A stretch of DNA of 5,424 nucleotides from an uncultured Blautia sp. Its GTDB lineage: Bacteria; Bacillota; Clostridia; Lachnospirales; Lachnospiraceae. The translations under genes were made by a program, and so were the position numbers. The stretch is taken from contig CAKRXU010000071.1 of the NCBI GenBank assembly GCA_934424575.1, forward strand, positions 1-5,424. The letters are read 5' to 3'. Shown here piece after piece: positions 1 to 5,329 of the stretch. How positions within the stretch are numbered: the stretch's first letter is position 1; every line of letters begins with the position of its first letter. The notes under the pieces were generated by a model. The model searched no databases. It worked only from the letters and a program-made list of their open reading frames with translations, and was not told the DNA's origin.

Positions 1-4
1 ATAT

Positions 5-1138
5 CTAATGAAGTTCAGGTTCGTCCCACAAATGAAGTTTTACGCCTATTCCAAGTTCCAGTGCTCTCTTGTAGACAGTTTCACCCCAGGCAATGTCTTC
101 TACAGGCATGCCTCCAACGGAATAGATGATCCTCTGTTTGTCATTTTCTCTTCCTGCAAGCTTTCCAGTTATAACATCCGCAACATCTATTATTTCATCT
201 CTGGTGATTTTTTTATCATGCAGAAGATCCATGAACTTACATCCTACGATCTGTACCGGGTCATAGCTTGGATATGGATACTCTTCAGCCCATGCTTCGT
301 ACAGTTTATAGTTATCTACAACCAGCTTCGTATTTTTATCAAGGTAAAAACTCTCATCAAATCTGGCTGCTGACGGCATACATACAAGAGCACCTTCCTT
401 GATCCATTTTTCATCAATATACGGGAATAAGATCTCTTTATCTCCAACACAGGTAGTTGTGCTGATGATATCGCTGTCCCTGATAGCTTCTTCCATTGTC
501 TCACAGACTGTGATCGTTTTGATCTGTGGAAACTCTTTCTTCACATATTCAACAAAGGAATCAATGGATCTTTGACCACGGCCTTTGATCTTTACAGTGT
601 CGATCTTCGGGCAGACACTTATGAATGCTGCCAGTGATGTTTTTCCCATGACACCCGGTCCTACGATCGTTACAACTTTGGAATCTTTTCTTGCAAGATA
701 TTTAGCTCCGACTCCTGGAATCGCACCTGTTCTGTATGCACTCAGAAGGTTCGCCGACATCAGTGCAAGCGGTTCTCCTGTATCTTTGTCGTTGAGCATC
801 ATCATAAGGATGGAACGTGGAAGACCTTTTTTCTTGTTTTCGGTGTTTGAACCATACCATTTCATACCTGCCATCTGGAAATTGCCTCCCAGATATGCCG
901 GCATTGCCATGAAACGTCTGTCTTCACCATTTTTCGGCATTCCTTCGAATTCCGGATTGTCCGGGAAAGTAACCATACATCCGTGTGAGTTGTGGTTTTC
1001 ACCACCCATTACGTAGTCACCTTTTTTGAGTGTGACCATCATGTCTTCCATGGCTTCCACACATTTTCCCATGTCCTTGACACCGGCTTTGATCATATCC
1101 GGCTCACTTAAATATAAAAAATCAATCTTTGCACTCAT
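5..1138 (-). CDS. Ornithine cyclodeaminase/mu-crystallin-family protein (tyramine oxidase subunit B-like)
   Basis: This is a complete 377-residue protein with ATG at 1138 and TAG at 7-5. GGAGGAG lies 5 nt before the start, which fixes it. Seen: a family-type Lys in GMKWYGS (K93), the LSAYRTGAIPGVGAKYLA block at about 132-149 with R136, and a Rossmann dinucleotide motif VGPGVMGK (G160, G162, G165). Family members are NAD(P)-dependent enzymes that deaminate, cyclise or reduce amino/imino acids (ornithine cyclodeaminase, alanine dehydrogenase, ketimine reductase). The GDCPGKTEL-type segment of true ornithine cyclodeaminase, with its catalytic Asp, is replaced by PSAARFDES (about 255-263). The protein is also longer than the usual 320-350 residues, with an extra stretch at about 45-80, so ornithine cyclodeaminase activity is unlikely. 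From memory, a subfamily of this type is named tyramine oxidase subunit B. It has its own leader sharing operator and hairpin with the upstream dehydrogenase operon, so it is probably a partner enzyme handling the same substrate or its imine. Family call sure; substrate unknown. Confidence 0.88.
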   Translation of the reverse strand: MSAKIDFLYLSEPDMIKAGVKDMGKCVEAMEDMMVTLKKGDYVMGGENHNSHGCMVTFPDNPEFEGMPKNGEDRRFMAMPAYLGGNFQMAGMKWYGSNTENKKKGLPRSILMMMLNDKDTGEPLALMSANLLSAYRTGAIPGVGAKYLARKDSKVVTIVGPGVMGKTSLAAFISVCPKIDTVKIKGRGQRSIDSFVEYVKKEFPQIKTITVCETMEEAIRDSDIISTTTCVGDKEILFPYIDEKWIKEGALVCMPSAARFDESFYLDKNTKLVVDNYKLYEAWAEEYPYPSYDPVQIVGCKFMDLLHDKKITRDEIIDVADVITGKLAGRENDKQRIIYSVGGMPVEDIAWGETVYKRALELGIGVKLHLWDEPELH

Positions 1139-1143
1139 TTTTT

Positions 1144-1181
1144 CTCCTCCATTCTATGTCTACATATGCATGTCGGAGAAG
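1144..1181 (-). promoter_or_regulatory. Possible Shine-Dalgarno-sequestering hairpin
   Basis: In the minus-strand RNA, CUUCUCC (1181-1175) can pair with the ribosome site GGAGGAG (1150-1144) over 7 bp with one G-U. The 24-nt interval contains a smaller UAUG/CAUA stem with a UAGA loop (1166-1155). If formed, it would mask the ribosome site of the cyclodeaminase-like gene. No matching structure was seen in the other leader, where GGAGG lies 8 nt before the start. Purine-rich SD sequences pair easily by chance, so this is only a candidate. Confidence 0.3.
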
Positions 1182-1192
1182 CATCACCAATG

Positions 1193-1225
1193 AAAAAAGG
1201 CGCCAACAGATTCACTGTTGACGCC
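1193..1225 (-). terminator. Intrinsic terminator/attenuator hairpin in the leader of the cyclodeaminase-like gene
   Basis: The minus-strand RNA gives an 11-bp stem, GGCGUCAACAG (1225-1215) with CUGUUGGCGCC (1209-1199), loop UGAAU, then six U (1198-1193). One pair is U-G in the RNA and would be a C-A mismatch if read from the plus strand, so the minus strand is the folding strand. It lies 55 nt before the start codon and downstream of the operator-like palindrome. A hairpin of the same length and position class stands in front of the four-gene operon (4797-4832). This favours an attenuator over a plain end-of-operon terminator, although it may serve both roles for transcripts coming from 1355. 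Confidence 0.75.
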
Positions 1226-1232
1226 CTTGTCA
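1219..1232 (-). promoter_or_regulatory. ANTAR-type antiterminator hairpin candidate (P2-like)
   Basis: The RNA UGAC-AAGGGC-GUCA (1232-1219) forms a 4-bp stem with a hexaloop having A at position 1 and G at position 4. That is the known rule for RNA hairpins bound by ANTAR-domain antiterminators such as EutV and NasR. Its loop and 3' arm are the 5' arm of the terminator at 1225-1199, so the two folds exclude each other, as in known ANTAR leaders. ANTAR sites need a second hexaloop hairpin upstream. The best candidate, UAGU/ACUA at 1276-1262, has a 7-nt loop and lies 29 nt away, so support is partial. Confidence 0.4.
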
Positions 1233-1303
1233 CGCACATATAGTAACATATTTTATTTTCGTAGTCCATATTACTAAAAAAGTTTCTCAATTATTTTTTT
1301 ATG

Positions 1304-1311
1304 ATTGTATA
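1304..1311 (-). promoter_or_regulatory. Weak -10 promoter candidate for the cyclodeaminase-like gene
   Basis: The minus strand reads TATACAAT (1311-1304), containing overlapping -10-like boxes TATACA and TACAAT. The only good -35-like box, TTTACA at 1338-1333 inside the palindrome, is 21-23 bp away, longer than the usual 17. The promoter may therefore be activator-dependent, or may lie lower, for example TAAAAT at 1255-1250 with TTTAGT 17 bp before it. Some start in this gap is likely because the leader carries its own control elements, but the exact site is uncertain. Confidence 0.2.
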
Positions 1312-1328
1312 CCTTAATCCTGCTGATT

Positions 1329-1347
1329 GTATTGTAAAAAACGATAC
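1329..1347. promoter_or_regulatory. 19-bp palindromic operator-like site, copy 1
   Basis: GTATTGTAAAAAACGATAC is an inverted repeat with 7-nt arms (6 of 7 pairs matching) around a 5-nt A-rich centre. The same 19 bp, extending to 20 with the next A, recurs at 4885-4904 before the four-gene operon, while the flanks do not match. An exact shared palindrome upstream of two functionally linked units, each in its leader region, is typical of a binding site for a dimeric regulator. The regulator is not encoded in this window and its family cannot be named. Confidence 0.6.
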
Positions 1348-1354
1348 AGCAGCT

Positions 1355-2515
1355 TTATCTGCAAGGCTTAAATCTATCATAGCGAAGTGCGCTGATATCT
1401 ACGACTGTTTTTTCGCCTCTTACCATCTGGCTTAACATGAGTCCGACTGCAGGTGCAGTTCCAAATCCATGTCCTGTAAATCCGCATGCAAGGATCAGTC
1501 CTGGTGCCTCCTCTACAGGGCTCAAAAATGGTACTCCATCGAAGGCTTCATCCAGCCATCCGCACCAGCTTCTTACGATCTTGGCATCACGCAGTGCCGG
1601 AATGTAACCCTGGATCGCTCGACAGCTTGCTGAAAGTGTCATTGAGTTTGTGATCATTCTGGATGGGTCTGCGATATTTGTAGACGGATCTACCATCTCG
1701 TCGACTGTCTCCCAGCCTGAGTCTGAACCAAACACAAAGGATCCATGTTTTGTCTGATGTCCGTAAAAATCTGCTGACGCGCATCCGAACATTACGTCGA
1801 TCATATGTAGCTGCATTTCTGTTACAAGACATTCGTCAATCAGTCTTGTCATTGGAACATCGACTCCGACTGTTCTTGCGATCGCCCTGCTTTCATATCC
1901 CGCAACAAGGATGATCGTCTCTCCTTCAAATACAGTTCCGTCGTTTAGGATTACTTTTCTTACTTTTCCTTTTATCTTCTGCAGGCTTTTTACTGGTGCT
2001 TCTGTGTAGAATTTTACGCCCAGTTCAAGTGCTCTTTTATAGTATCCGAGAGTGGTTGTAAGCGGGTTTGCATGTCCGTCTGTCGGACACCAGCTTGCAC
2101 CGATCACATCGTCAGAAAGATATGGGCAGATTTCTTTTACTTCTTTCTGATCGACCATTCTTACATCAAGACCTACAGATTTTGCGGAGTTTGCAAGAGC
2201 TTCCAGTTTTTTCATATGCTCCGGAGTTTTTCCCATTCTGAGATTTCCTTTCTGGGTATACTCTGTATCTACTCCGAGCTCTTCTGACAATGTCGGCCAC
2301 AGATTCTGGATTCCATACATCGCATATGGAAGTTCTCTTACATCTCTTCCTGACTGACGGACACCACCGCCATTTCTTGATGAACCGCCATGTCCGATAC
2401 TGTTTGTTGCCTCTAATACAATGACTGACTTTGTGCCGCTTTTTGCAAGGTAATATGCTGCTGCACATCCATTTACTCCACCACCGATAATTACAACATC
2501 TGCTACATTACTCAT
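1355..2515 (-). CDS. DAO-family FAD-dependent oxidoreductase, catalytic (beta) subunit of an amino/imino-acid dehydrogenase
   Basis: Predicted to oxidise the C-N bond of an amino acid, imino acid, opine or amine, passing electrons to the Fe-S subunits encoded upstream. The N-terminal FAD motif VVIIGGGVNGCAAAYYLA (about 8-24; G11, G13, G16) is followed by GGSSRNGGGVRQSG (43-56) near the flavin. The C-terminal GLILACGFTGHGFGTAPAVG (339-358) is typical of DAO (sarcosine oxidase beta/HcnC/OoxB) proteins. With ATG at 2515 it has 386 residues, normal for the family. That start is preferred because GGAGG sits 8 nt upstream; ATG at 2518 (387 residues) is nearly as good. A longer frame from TTG at 2539 would begin upstream of this ribosome site and is unlikely. 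The start overlaps the 3' end of the BFD gene by 8 nt (stop at 2510-2508), suggesting translational coupling. It is the last gene of the operon. Known relatives act on glycine, octopine, proline or hydroxyproline; the substrate cannot be decided here. Confidence 0.88.
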   Translation of the reverse strand: MSNVADVVIIGGGVNGCAAAYYLAKSGTKSVIVLEATNSIGHGGSSRNGGGVRQSGRDVRELPYAMYGIQNLWPTLSEELGVDTEYTQKGNLRMGKTPEHMKKLEALANSAKSVGLDVRMVDQKEVKEICPYLSDDVIGASWCPTDGHANPLTTTLGYYKRALELGVKFYTEAPVKSLQKIKGKVRKVILNDGTVFEGETIILVAGYESRAIARTVGVDVPMTRLIDECLVTEMQLHMIDVMFGCASADFYGHQTKHGSFVFGSDSGWETVDEMVDPSTNIADPSRMITNSMTLSASCRAIQGYIPALRDAKIVRSWCGWLDEAFDGVPFLSPVEEAPGLILACGFTGHGFGTAPAVGLMLSQMVRGEKTVVDISALRYDRFKPCR

Positions 2516-2840
2516 CATCGTCACCTCCGTCTTCTGCAAGTATGCACATCTCGATTGGTCTCATTGGAGCCCGCGAACTTGCCGGAACGACTTCCGCCGG
2601 AGATACTTTTAACTCACTTGCAATGATTCCTTTTACTAATTTTCCGCAGGTCTGTCCCTGACATAATCCCATTCCGGAACGGAGATATCTGCGCATCTCT
2701 TCCAATGTAAAAATACCTTCGTGTACTGCTTTTCGGATCTGTCCTTTTGTGACTTCTTCGCATCTGCAGACCAGGAGGTTATCATCCGGTCCTTCCACAA
2801 AAGGTCCTATTTCTTTTAATTTTGCCTGAATATCAACCAT
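2508..2840 (-). CDS. BFD-like [2Fe-2S]-binding protein, small electron-transfer subunit
   Basis: A 110-residue soluble protein. Four cysteines in the arrangement C25-x-C27 ... C60-x4-C65 (VCRCEEVT and GLCQGQTCG) match the BFD-like [2Fe-2S] domain found in bacterioferritin-associated ferredoxin, NirB, and the C-terminus of HcnB/OoxA-type alpha subunits. The helical segment between the pairs (about 32-58) fits that fold. After it comes RAPMRPI (90-96), which resembles the tail of the fused versions, then an unusual acidic end (EDGGDDDE). In HcnB/OoxA this domain is fused to the flavoprotein; here it stands alone between the two flavoprotein genes. AGGAGG lies 7 nt before ATG 2840 and overlaps the TAG stop of the upstream gene. 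Its likely role is to pass electrons between the DAO subunit and the ferredoxin-bearing subunit. Confidence 0.88.
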   Translation of the reverse strand: MVDIQAKLKEIGPFVEGPDDNLLVCRCEEVTKGQIRKAVHEGIFTLEEMRRYLRSGMGLCQGQTCGKLVKGIIASELKVSPAEVVPASSRAPMRPIEMCILAEDGGDDDE

Positions 2841-2851
2841 GATCTAACCTC

Positions 2852-4432
2852 CTAAGCTTCTTTTTTATAGAATCTTGCTTTCATTACCATATCATTTGGA
2901 ACTTTGATCGTAAGCAGATACGTATGATCAAATGCTGGTGCTGTTCTTATTTTTGTTACCTCTGCCTCGCATACATATTTTCCATTTCTTCCAAGTGCCA
3001 CGCCTTTGTCTCCGACTTCCGGAAGTGGAAGGAATTCATATGGCATTGTGACTTCTCCATATCCTTCTTCTACATCTTCTTCCACAAGGAAAATAGACTG
3101 ACCGGAGCAGGAAGCTACGCACATTCCACAGCCGATGCATTTTTTGTCCGGATCGATTGCTGGAAGAGATGTGATATTTTTTCCGATCCTGATGCAGCCT
3201 TTTTTGCAGGCATCCTGACATGGGTTGCATGGAATATTCTGCGTACACTCGATGACCGGATGAATTCCTTTCTGATGTGTCACGCCTGGAAATCTCTCGA
3301 TCTCATCATCTGCCACATATCCTTTATTCAGAAGGTTCATGGAAACGTCGATGCCTTCCTCTGTTTTTTCAACGAGTTTTCCTCTGTTCTTTGGTGCAAA
3401 CATTCCCTGACGCAGAGTATCGAGCTGACCTTCCAGTTCATCAATTCTTGCATCTCTTTCTTCCTCTGTCATGTATCCAAGATAACATGCAATGGATGCA
3501 CCGGACATTCTTCCCTCAATCATAGCGGAACTTGCTTCCTCAATTCCAGAAACATCACCTGCCGCATAGATTCCCGGAACACTTGTAGCTCCGTATTTGT
3601 CACATACCGGAACGTGTCCGCCTTTTGTATCATTCATCTTGACCTCAGCCTGTTTCAGAAGCTGTGACATTGGTGATAAACCAACTGCCAGACAAACTGT
3701 ATCCACGTCGAAATGTTTTTCTGTTCCAGGAATGATCTTCCAGTCCGGACCAACCTGTCCGATCACAACGCCTGTTACGTAGTCATCTCCCTCAACTCTT
3801 ACAATCGTATGGGAAAGATAGAATGGTACTCCGCATCTTGCTACTTTTGCGGCATGAACGCCATATCCGCCGACTCTCGGTGCAGCATCCGCAAGTGCAA
3901 CGACCTCACTTCCTGCCTGCATGAGCTGATAGCTTACAACAAGTCCGACGTTTCCTGAGCCAAGCATCAGGATCCTGTTTCCAGGTTTGATATGGTGAAG
4001 GTTCATCATTGTCTGTGCGGCTCCGGCTCCGATGACACCAGGTTTTGTCCAGCCTTCGAAGTTTACCATGTTTTCGCTTGCGCCTGTTGCAACAAGGACT
4101 GCATCGCCTTTGTAATGTTTTACTTTATCTCCGACTTTGACGGTTACTTCTTTCTCCGGATATAAACCAACTACTGTCGCGTTTAAGACTACTTCTACTC
4201 CGTATTCCTCAGCCTCAGCAAGAAGTTCCTGTCCGATCTTGAATCCTCTTACTTTTGCTTTATGTTCTTTTGAACCGAAGAACTTGTGGATCTGTTTAAA
4301 AAGCTGTCCGCCCGGTTTTGCATTTTCATCAAATACAATTGGTTTTAAACCTTTTTTGGCAGCTTCGATCGCTGCAGATAAACCAGCTGGACCAGCACCA
4401 ATTACTATCATGTCGTATCGTTCTATCTTCAT
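2852..4432 (-). CDS. FAD/NAD(P)-type oxidoreductase with bacterial ferredoxin [4Fe-4S] domain, alpha subunit
   Basis: A 526-residue two-part protein. Residues 1-320 are a pyridine-nucleotide-disulfide-type flavoprotein. The FAD motif VIGAGPAGLSAA is at 10-21 (G12, G14, G17), a second Rossmann motif LGSGNVG at 157-163, VLVATGA at 112-118, and the C-terminal FAD motif GIYAAGDVSG at 287-296. Residues 322-345 are a charged helical linker. Residues about 390-450 hold two Fe-S cysteine groups: C396-x5-C402-x2-C405-x3-C409 (plus C413) and C432-x2-C435-x2-C438-x3-C442, consistent with two [4Fe-4S] clusters. The C-terminal ~75 residues are not recognised. No redox-active CxxC disulfide is seen in the flavoprotein part, so it is not a thioredoxin/glutathione reductase. 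Relatives are alpha subunits of HcnB/OoxA and proline dehydrogenase complexes. The ferredoxin clusters point to electron delivery to a carrier or quinone pool in an anaerobe. The ribosome site GGGAGA is 8 nt before ATG 4432; spacing to the preceding gene is 27 nt. Confidence 0.88.
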   Translation of the reverse strand: MKIERYDMIVIGAGPAGLSAAIEAAKKGLKPIVFDENAKPGGQLFKQIHKFFGSKEHKAKVRGFKIGQELLAEAEEYGVEVVLNATVVGLYPEKEVTVKVGDKVKHYKGDAVLVATGASENMVNFEGWTKPGVIGAGAAQTMMNLHHIKPGNRILMLGSGNVGLVVSYQLMQAGSEVVALADAAPRVGGYGVHAAKVARCGVPFYLSHTIVRVEGDDYVTGVVIGQVGPDWKIIPGTEKHFDVDTVCLAVGLSPMSQLLKQAEVKMNDTKGGHVPVCDKYGATSVPGIYAAGDVSGIEEASSAMIEGRMSGASIACYLGYMTEEERDARIDELEGQLDTLRQGMFAPKNRGKLVEKTEEGIDVSMNLLNKGYVADDEIERFPGVTHQKGIHPVIECTQNIPCNPCQDACKKGCIRIGKNITSLPAIDPDKKCIGCGMCVASCSGQSIFLVEEDVEEGYGEVTMPYEFLPLPEVGDKGVALGRNGKYVCEAEVTKIRTAPAFDHTYLLTIKVPNDMVMKARFYKKEA

Positions 4433-4459
4433 AATTCCAATCTCCCATCCGTTTATTTT

Positions 4460-4777
4460 TTACTCCTGCGGTGTTGCTGAAACTCCATACTGTGTCTGCA
4501 CAACCATCCCTGCTTCAAGCGGTGTGATACATGTCCTGATGTTTGGCTTGCCATCTACGATCATTACACAGTCCGTACATCTTCCTATCGCACAGAACAC
4601 ACCTCGCGGTTCATGTGTCTTCGCCGTATATCGATGCGCCATAACCCCCGCCGCCTTCAACGCTGTAGCGATCGGCTCTCCCTCATATCCTTCCAGTAAT
4701 TTTCCATCATAGCTGAATGTAACTTTTTTCCTCTTCGGTGTTTCTCCAAGTATTGGGTGATTTTCGATTCTATCCAT
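4460..4777 (-). CDS. Plant-type [2Fe-2S]-binding protein, gamma subunit (HcnA/OoxA-small/SoxA N-terminal-like)
   Basis: A 105-residue soluble protein, first gene of the operon. FCAIGRCTDC (61-70) followed by C83 gives the ligand set C62-x4-C67-x2-C70 ... C83. This is the small Fer2 domain found in HcnA, the sarcosine oxidase alpha N-terminus and small subunits of hydroxyproline/opine dehydrogenases. The preceding strand-turn region FSYDGKLLEGYEGEPIATAL (21-40) and the segment DGKPNIRTC (75-83) are typical. No signal peptide or membrane segment is seen, so it is cytoplasmic. GGAGG at 4790-4786 lies 8 nt before ATG 4777. Together with the BFD protein and the ferredoxin domain of the alpha subunit it would give the complex up to four Fe-S centres. 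Expression is probably controlled by the leader at 4791-4904. Confidence 0.88.
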   Translation of the reverse strand: MDRIENHPILGETPKRKKVTFSYDGKLLEGYEGEPIATALKAAGVMAHRYTAKTHEPRGVFCAIGRCTDCVMIVDGKPNIRTCITPLEAGMVVQTQYGVSATPQE

Positions 4778-4796
4778 AGTCTCATCCTCCTATAAA

Positions 4797-4832
4797 TAAA
4801 GAAAGCGCCAACGATCTTATCGTTGACGCCTT
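4797..4832 (-). terminator. Terminator-like attenuator hairpin in the operon leader
   Basis: The minus-strand RNA forms a stem, AAGGCGUCAACGA (4832-4820) with UCGUUGGCGCUU (4813-4802), around a UAAGA loop, with G-U pairs, then UCUUUAUUU. The U tract is broken by C and A, so termination may be weaker than in the leader at 1193-1225. The two hairpins align without gaps over the stem and loop. Two adjacent inner pairs differ by compensatory change (A-U to G-C and G-C to A-U), direct support for a conserved RNA fold. It lies 20 nt before the start codon, next to the ribosome site. Confidence 0.65.
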
Positions 4833-4836
4833 TGTC
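4825..4836 (-). promoter_or_regulatory. ANTAR-type antiterminator hairpin candidate (P2-like), operon copy
   Basis: The RNA GAC-AAAGGC-GUC (4836-4825) has a 3-bp stem and a hexaloop with A1 and G4, one base different from the loop in the other leader (AAGGGC). Its 3' part is shared with the attenuator stem, so the two folds compete. The stem is short and would need a bound protein to persist, as in known ANTAR targets. Confidence 0.4.
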
Positions 4837-4840
4837 TGTC

Positions 4841-4856
4841 TCAGTTCATTTACTGA
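4841..4856 (-). promoter_or_regulatory. Possible upstream partner hairpin (P1-like)
   Basis: The RNA UCAGU-AAAUGA-ACUGA (4856-4841) is a perfect 5-bp stem with a 6-nt loop, 4 nt upstream of the P2-like hairpin, the layout of a dual-hairpin ANTAR site. The loop starts with A but has G at position 5 rather than the expected 4. The other leader has a similar AGU...ACU hairpin with a 7-nt loop (1276-1262). Confidence 0.3.
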
Positions 4857-4865
4857 TTAGACTTT

Positions 4866-4894
4866 ATCATTTAGTTGGGGATTCGTATTGTAAA
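4866..4894 (-). promoter_or_regulatory. Sigma-A promoter candidate for the four-gene operon
   Basis: The minus strand shows TTTACA (4894-4889; 5 of 6 to the -35 consensus), a 17-bp spacer and AATGAT (4871-4866; 4 of 6 to the -10 consensus). This predicts a transcript start near 4859, just before the P1-like hairpin, so both RNA hairpins would lie in the leader. The -35 box is inside the 19-bp palindrome. That favours repression, or activation by contact at the -35. Confidence 0.4.
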
Positions 4895-4903
4895 AAACGA
4901 TAC
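4885..4903. promoter_or_regulatory. 19-bp palindromic operator-like site, copy 2
   Basis: Exact copy of the inverted repeat at 1329-1347 (identity continues one more base, to 4904). It lies 108 bp before the first gene of the operon and overlaps the TTTACA -35 candidate. Sharing between the two units argues for one DNA-binding regulator controlling both. Confidence 0.6.
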
Positions 4904-4952
4904 ATGTGGTTACGATTTATGTAGAGACTTTTTACCACCTTACGGTTTCTCT

Positions 4953-4986
4953 TTAAAAGGCTGCTTATGTTCCTATAACCAGCCTT
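4953..4986 (-). terminator. Terminator-like hairpin after the truncated gene
   Basis: The RNA AAGGCUG (4986-4980) pairs with CAGCCUU (4963-4957) over 7 bp. An inner UUAU/AUAA stem closes an AGGAAC loop. A short run of four U (4958-4955, partly overlapping the stem) follows. It lies 37 nt after the stop of the open frame at 5024-5329 and would separate that transcript from the operon. The U tract is short, so strength is uncertain. Confidence 0.5.
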
Positions 4987-5023
4987 CATGCTAAATCCCA
5001 AGTTTTTCAAAATTATTGCTTCA

Positions 5024-5329
5024 TCAATCTCTTTTTTCCAAATTTATACCTTCAATACTATCTACTATAGTTTTCCTATTTCGTTCATGCAAATATACTG
5101 GATTCAACTTACTCTTCTGGTATTTATAAATAGTTCCTTCTGTCTTTTGACATAATAGCTTTGTAAAGTATCTCTCCCAGCTGAAATATTCCTGACTTTC
5201 TATAAATTTTTCTGGCTGTGCTAATATCTCCGAGATATCTTTTCCCTCAATCAATCCTGAGTTTAAAATAATCCACTCAAATGATTCTGGAAGATATAAC
5301 TTTATATTTCTATGCATCTGCGTTGACAC
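5024..5329 (-). CDS. Hypothetical protein, probably the C-terminal fragment of a gene cut by an IS200/IS605 element
   Basis: An open frame of 101 residues ending in TGA at 5026-5024. I do not recognise a family. It is hydrophilic and mixed alpha/beta, rich in aromatic and charged residues (LPESFEWIILNSGLIEG, SQEYFSWERYFTKLL, KLNPVYLHERN), without signal peptide, membrane segment or cysteine motif. The composition looks like real protein, but the start does not: the only early starts are GTG 5329, inside the mobile-element right end, and ATG 5317, 6 nt inside the flank, neither with a ribosome site. The frame is closed just upstream by the TAG at 5341-5339. The simplest reading is that the element inserted into, or deleted up to, a longer gene, leaving its last ~99 codons (from 5322) as a remnant. 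AT content is higher than in the operon genes, suggesting an accessory origin. Confidence 0.5.
   Translation of the reverse strand: MSTQMHRNIKLYLPESFEWIILNSGLIEGKDISEILAQPEKFIESQEYFSWERYFTKLLCQKTEGTIYKYQKSKLNPVYLHERNRKTIVDSIEGINLEKRD

Noticed and set aside
1193..1225. Reading this hairpin only as the terminator of the four-gene operon
   Set aside because: It lies downstream of the shared palindrome, and a homologous hairpin stands before the first gene of the operon. A leader attenuator explains both copies better, though a double role is possible.
1355..2539. TTG start at 2539 for the DAO-family gene (394 residues)
   Set aside because: It adds eight residues with no homology value and begins before the GGAGG site that is ideally placed for ATG 2515 or 2518.
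2924..3667. Plus-strand open frame of 247 codons inside the alpha-subunit gene
   Set aside because: It lies opposite a clear family member with intact cofactor motifs. Its translation is rich in Cys, Phe, Ser and His without domain features, which is typical of an antisense shadow.
1355..4777. Naming the operon hcnABC (cyanide synthase) or octopine/nopaline oxidase
   Set aside because: The families match, but the domain layout differs (separate BFD, ferredoxin clusters on alpha) and nothing in the sequence identifies the substrate, so no gene symbols are given.
1193..4904. Sigma-54 promoter in either leader
   Set aside because: No TGGCAC-N5-TTGC-like -24/-12 pair was found. TTGGCGC occurs only inside the hairpins and lacks the GC at -12.
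4867..4989. Minus-strand 40-codon frame (ATG 4989, TGA 4869-4867), basic peptide, as a possible leader peptide
   Set aside because: It has no good ribosome site and runs straight through the terminator hairpin, the palindrome and the promoter candidate. The frame is most likely fortuitous.
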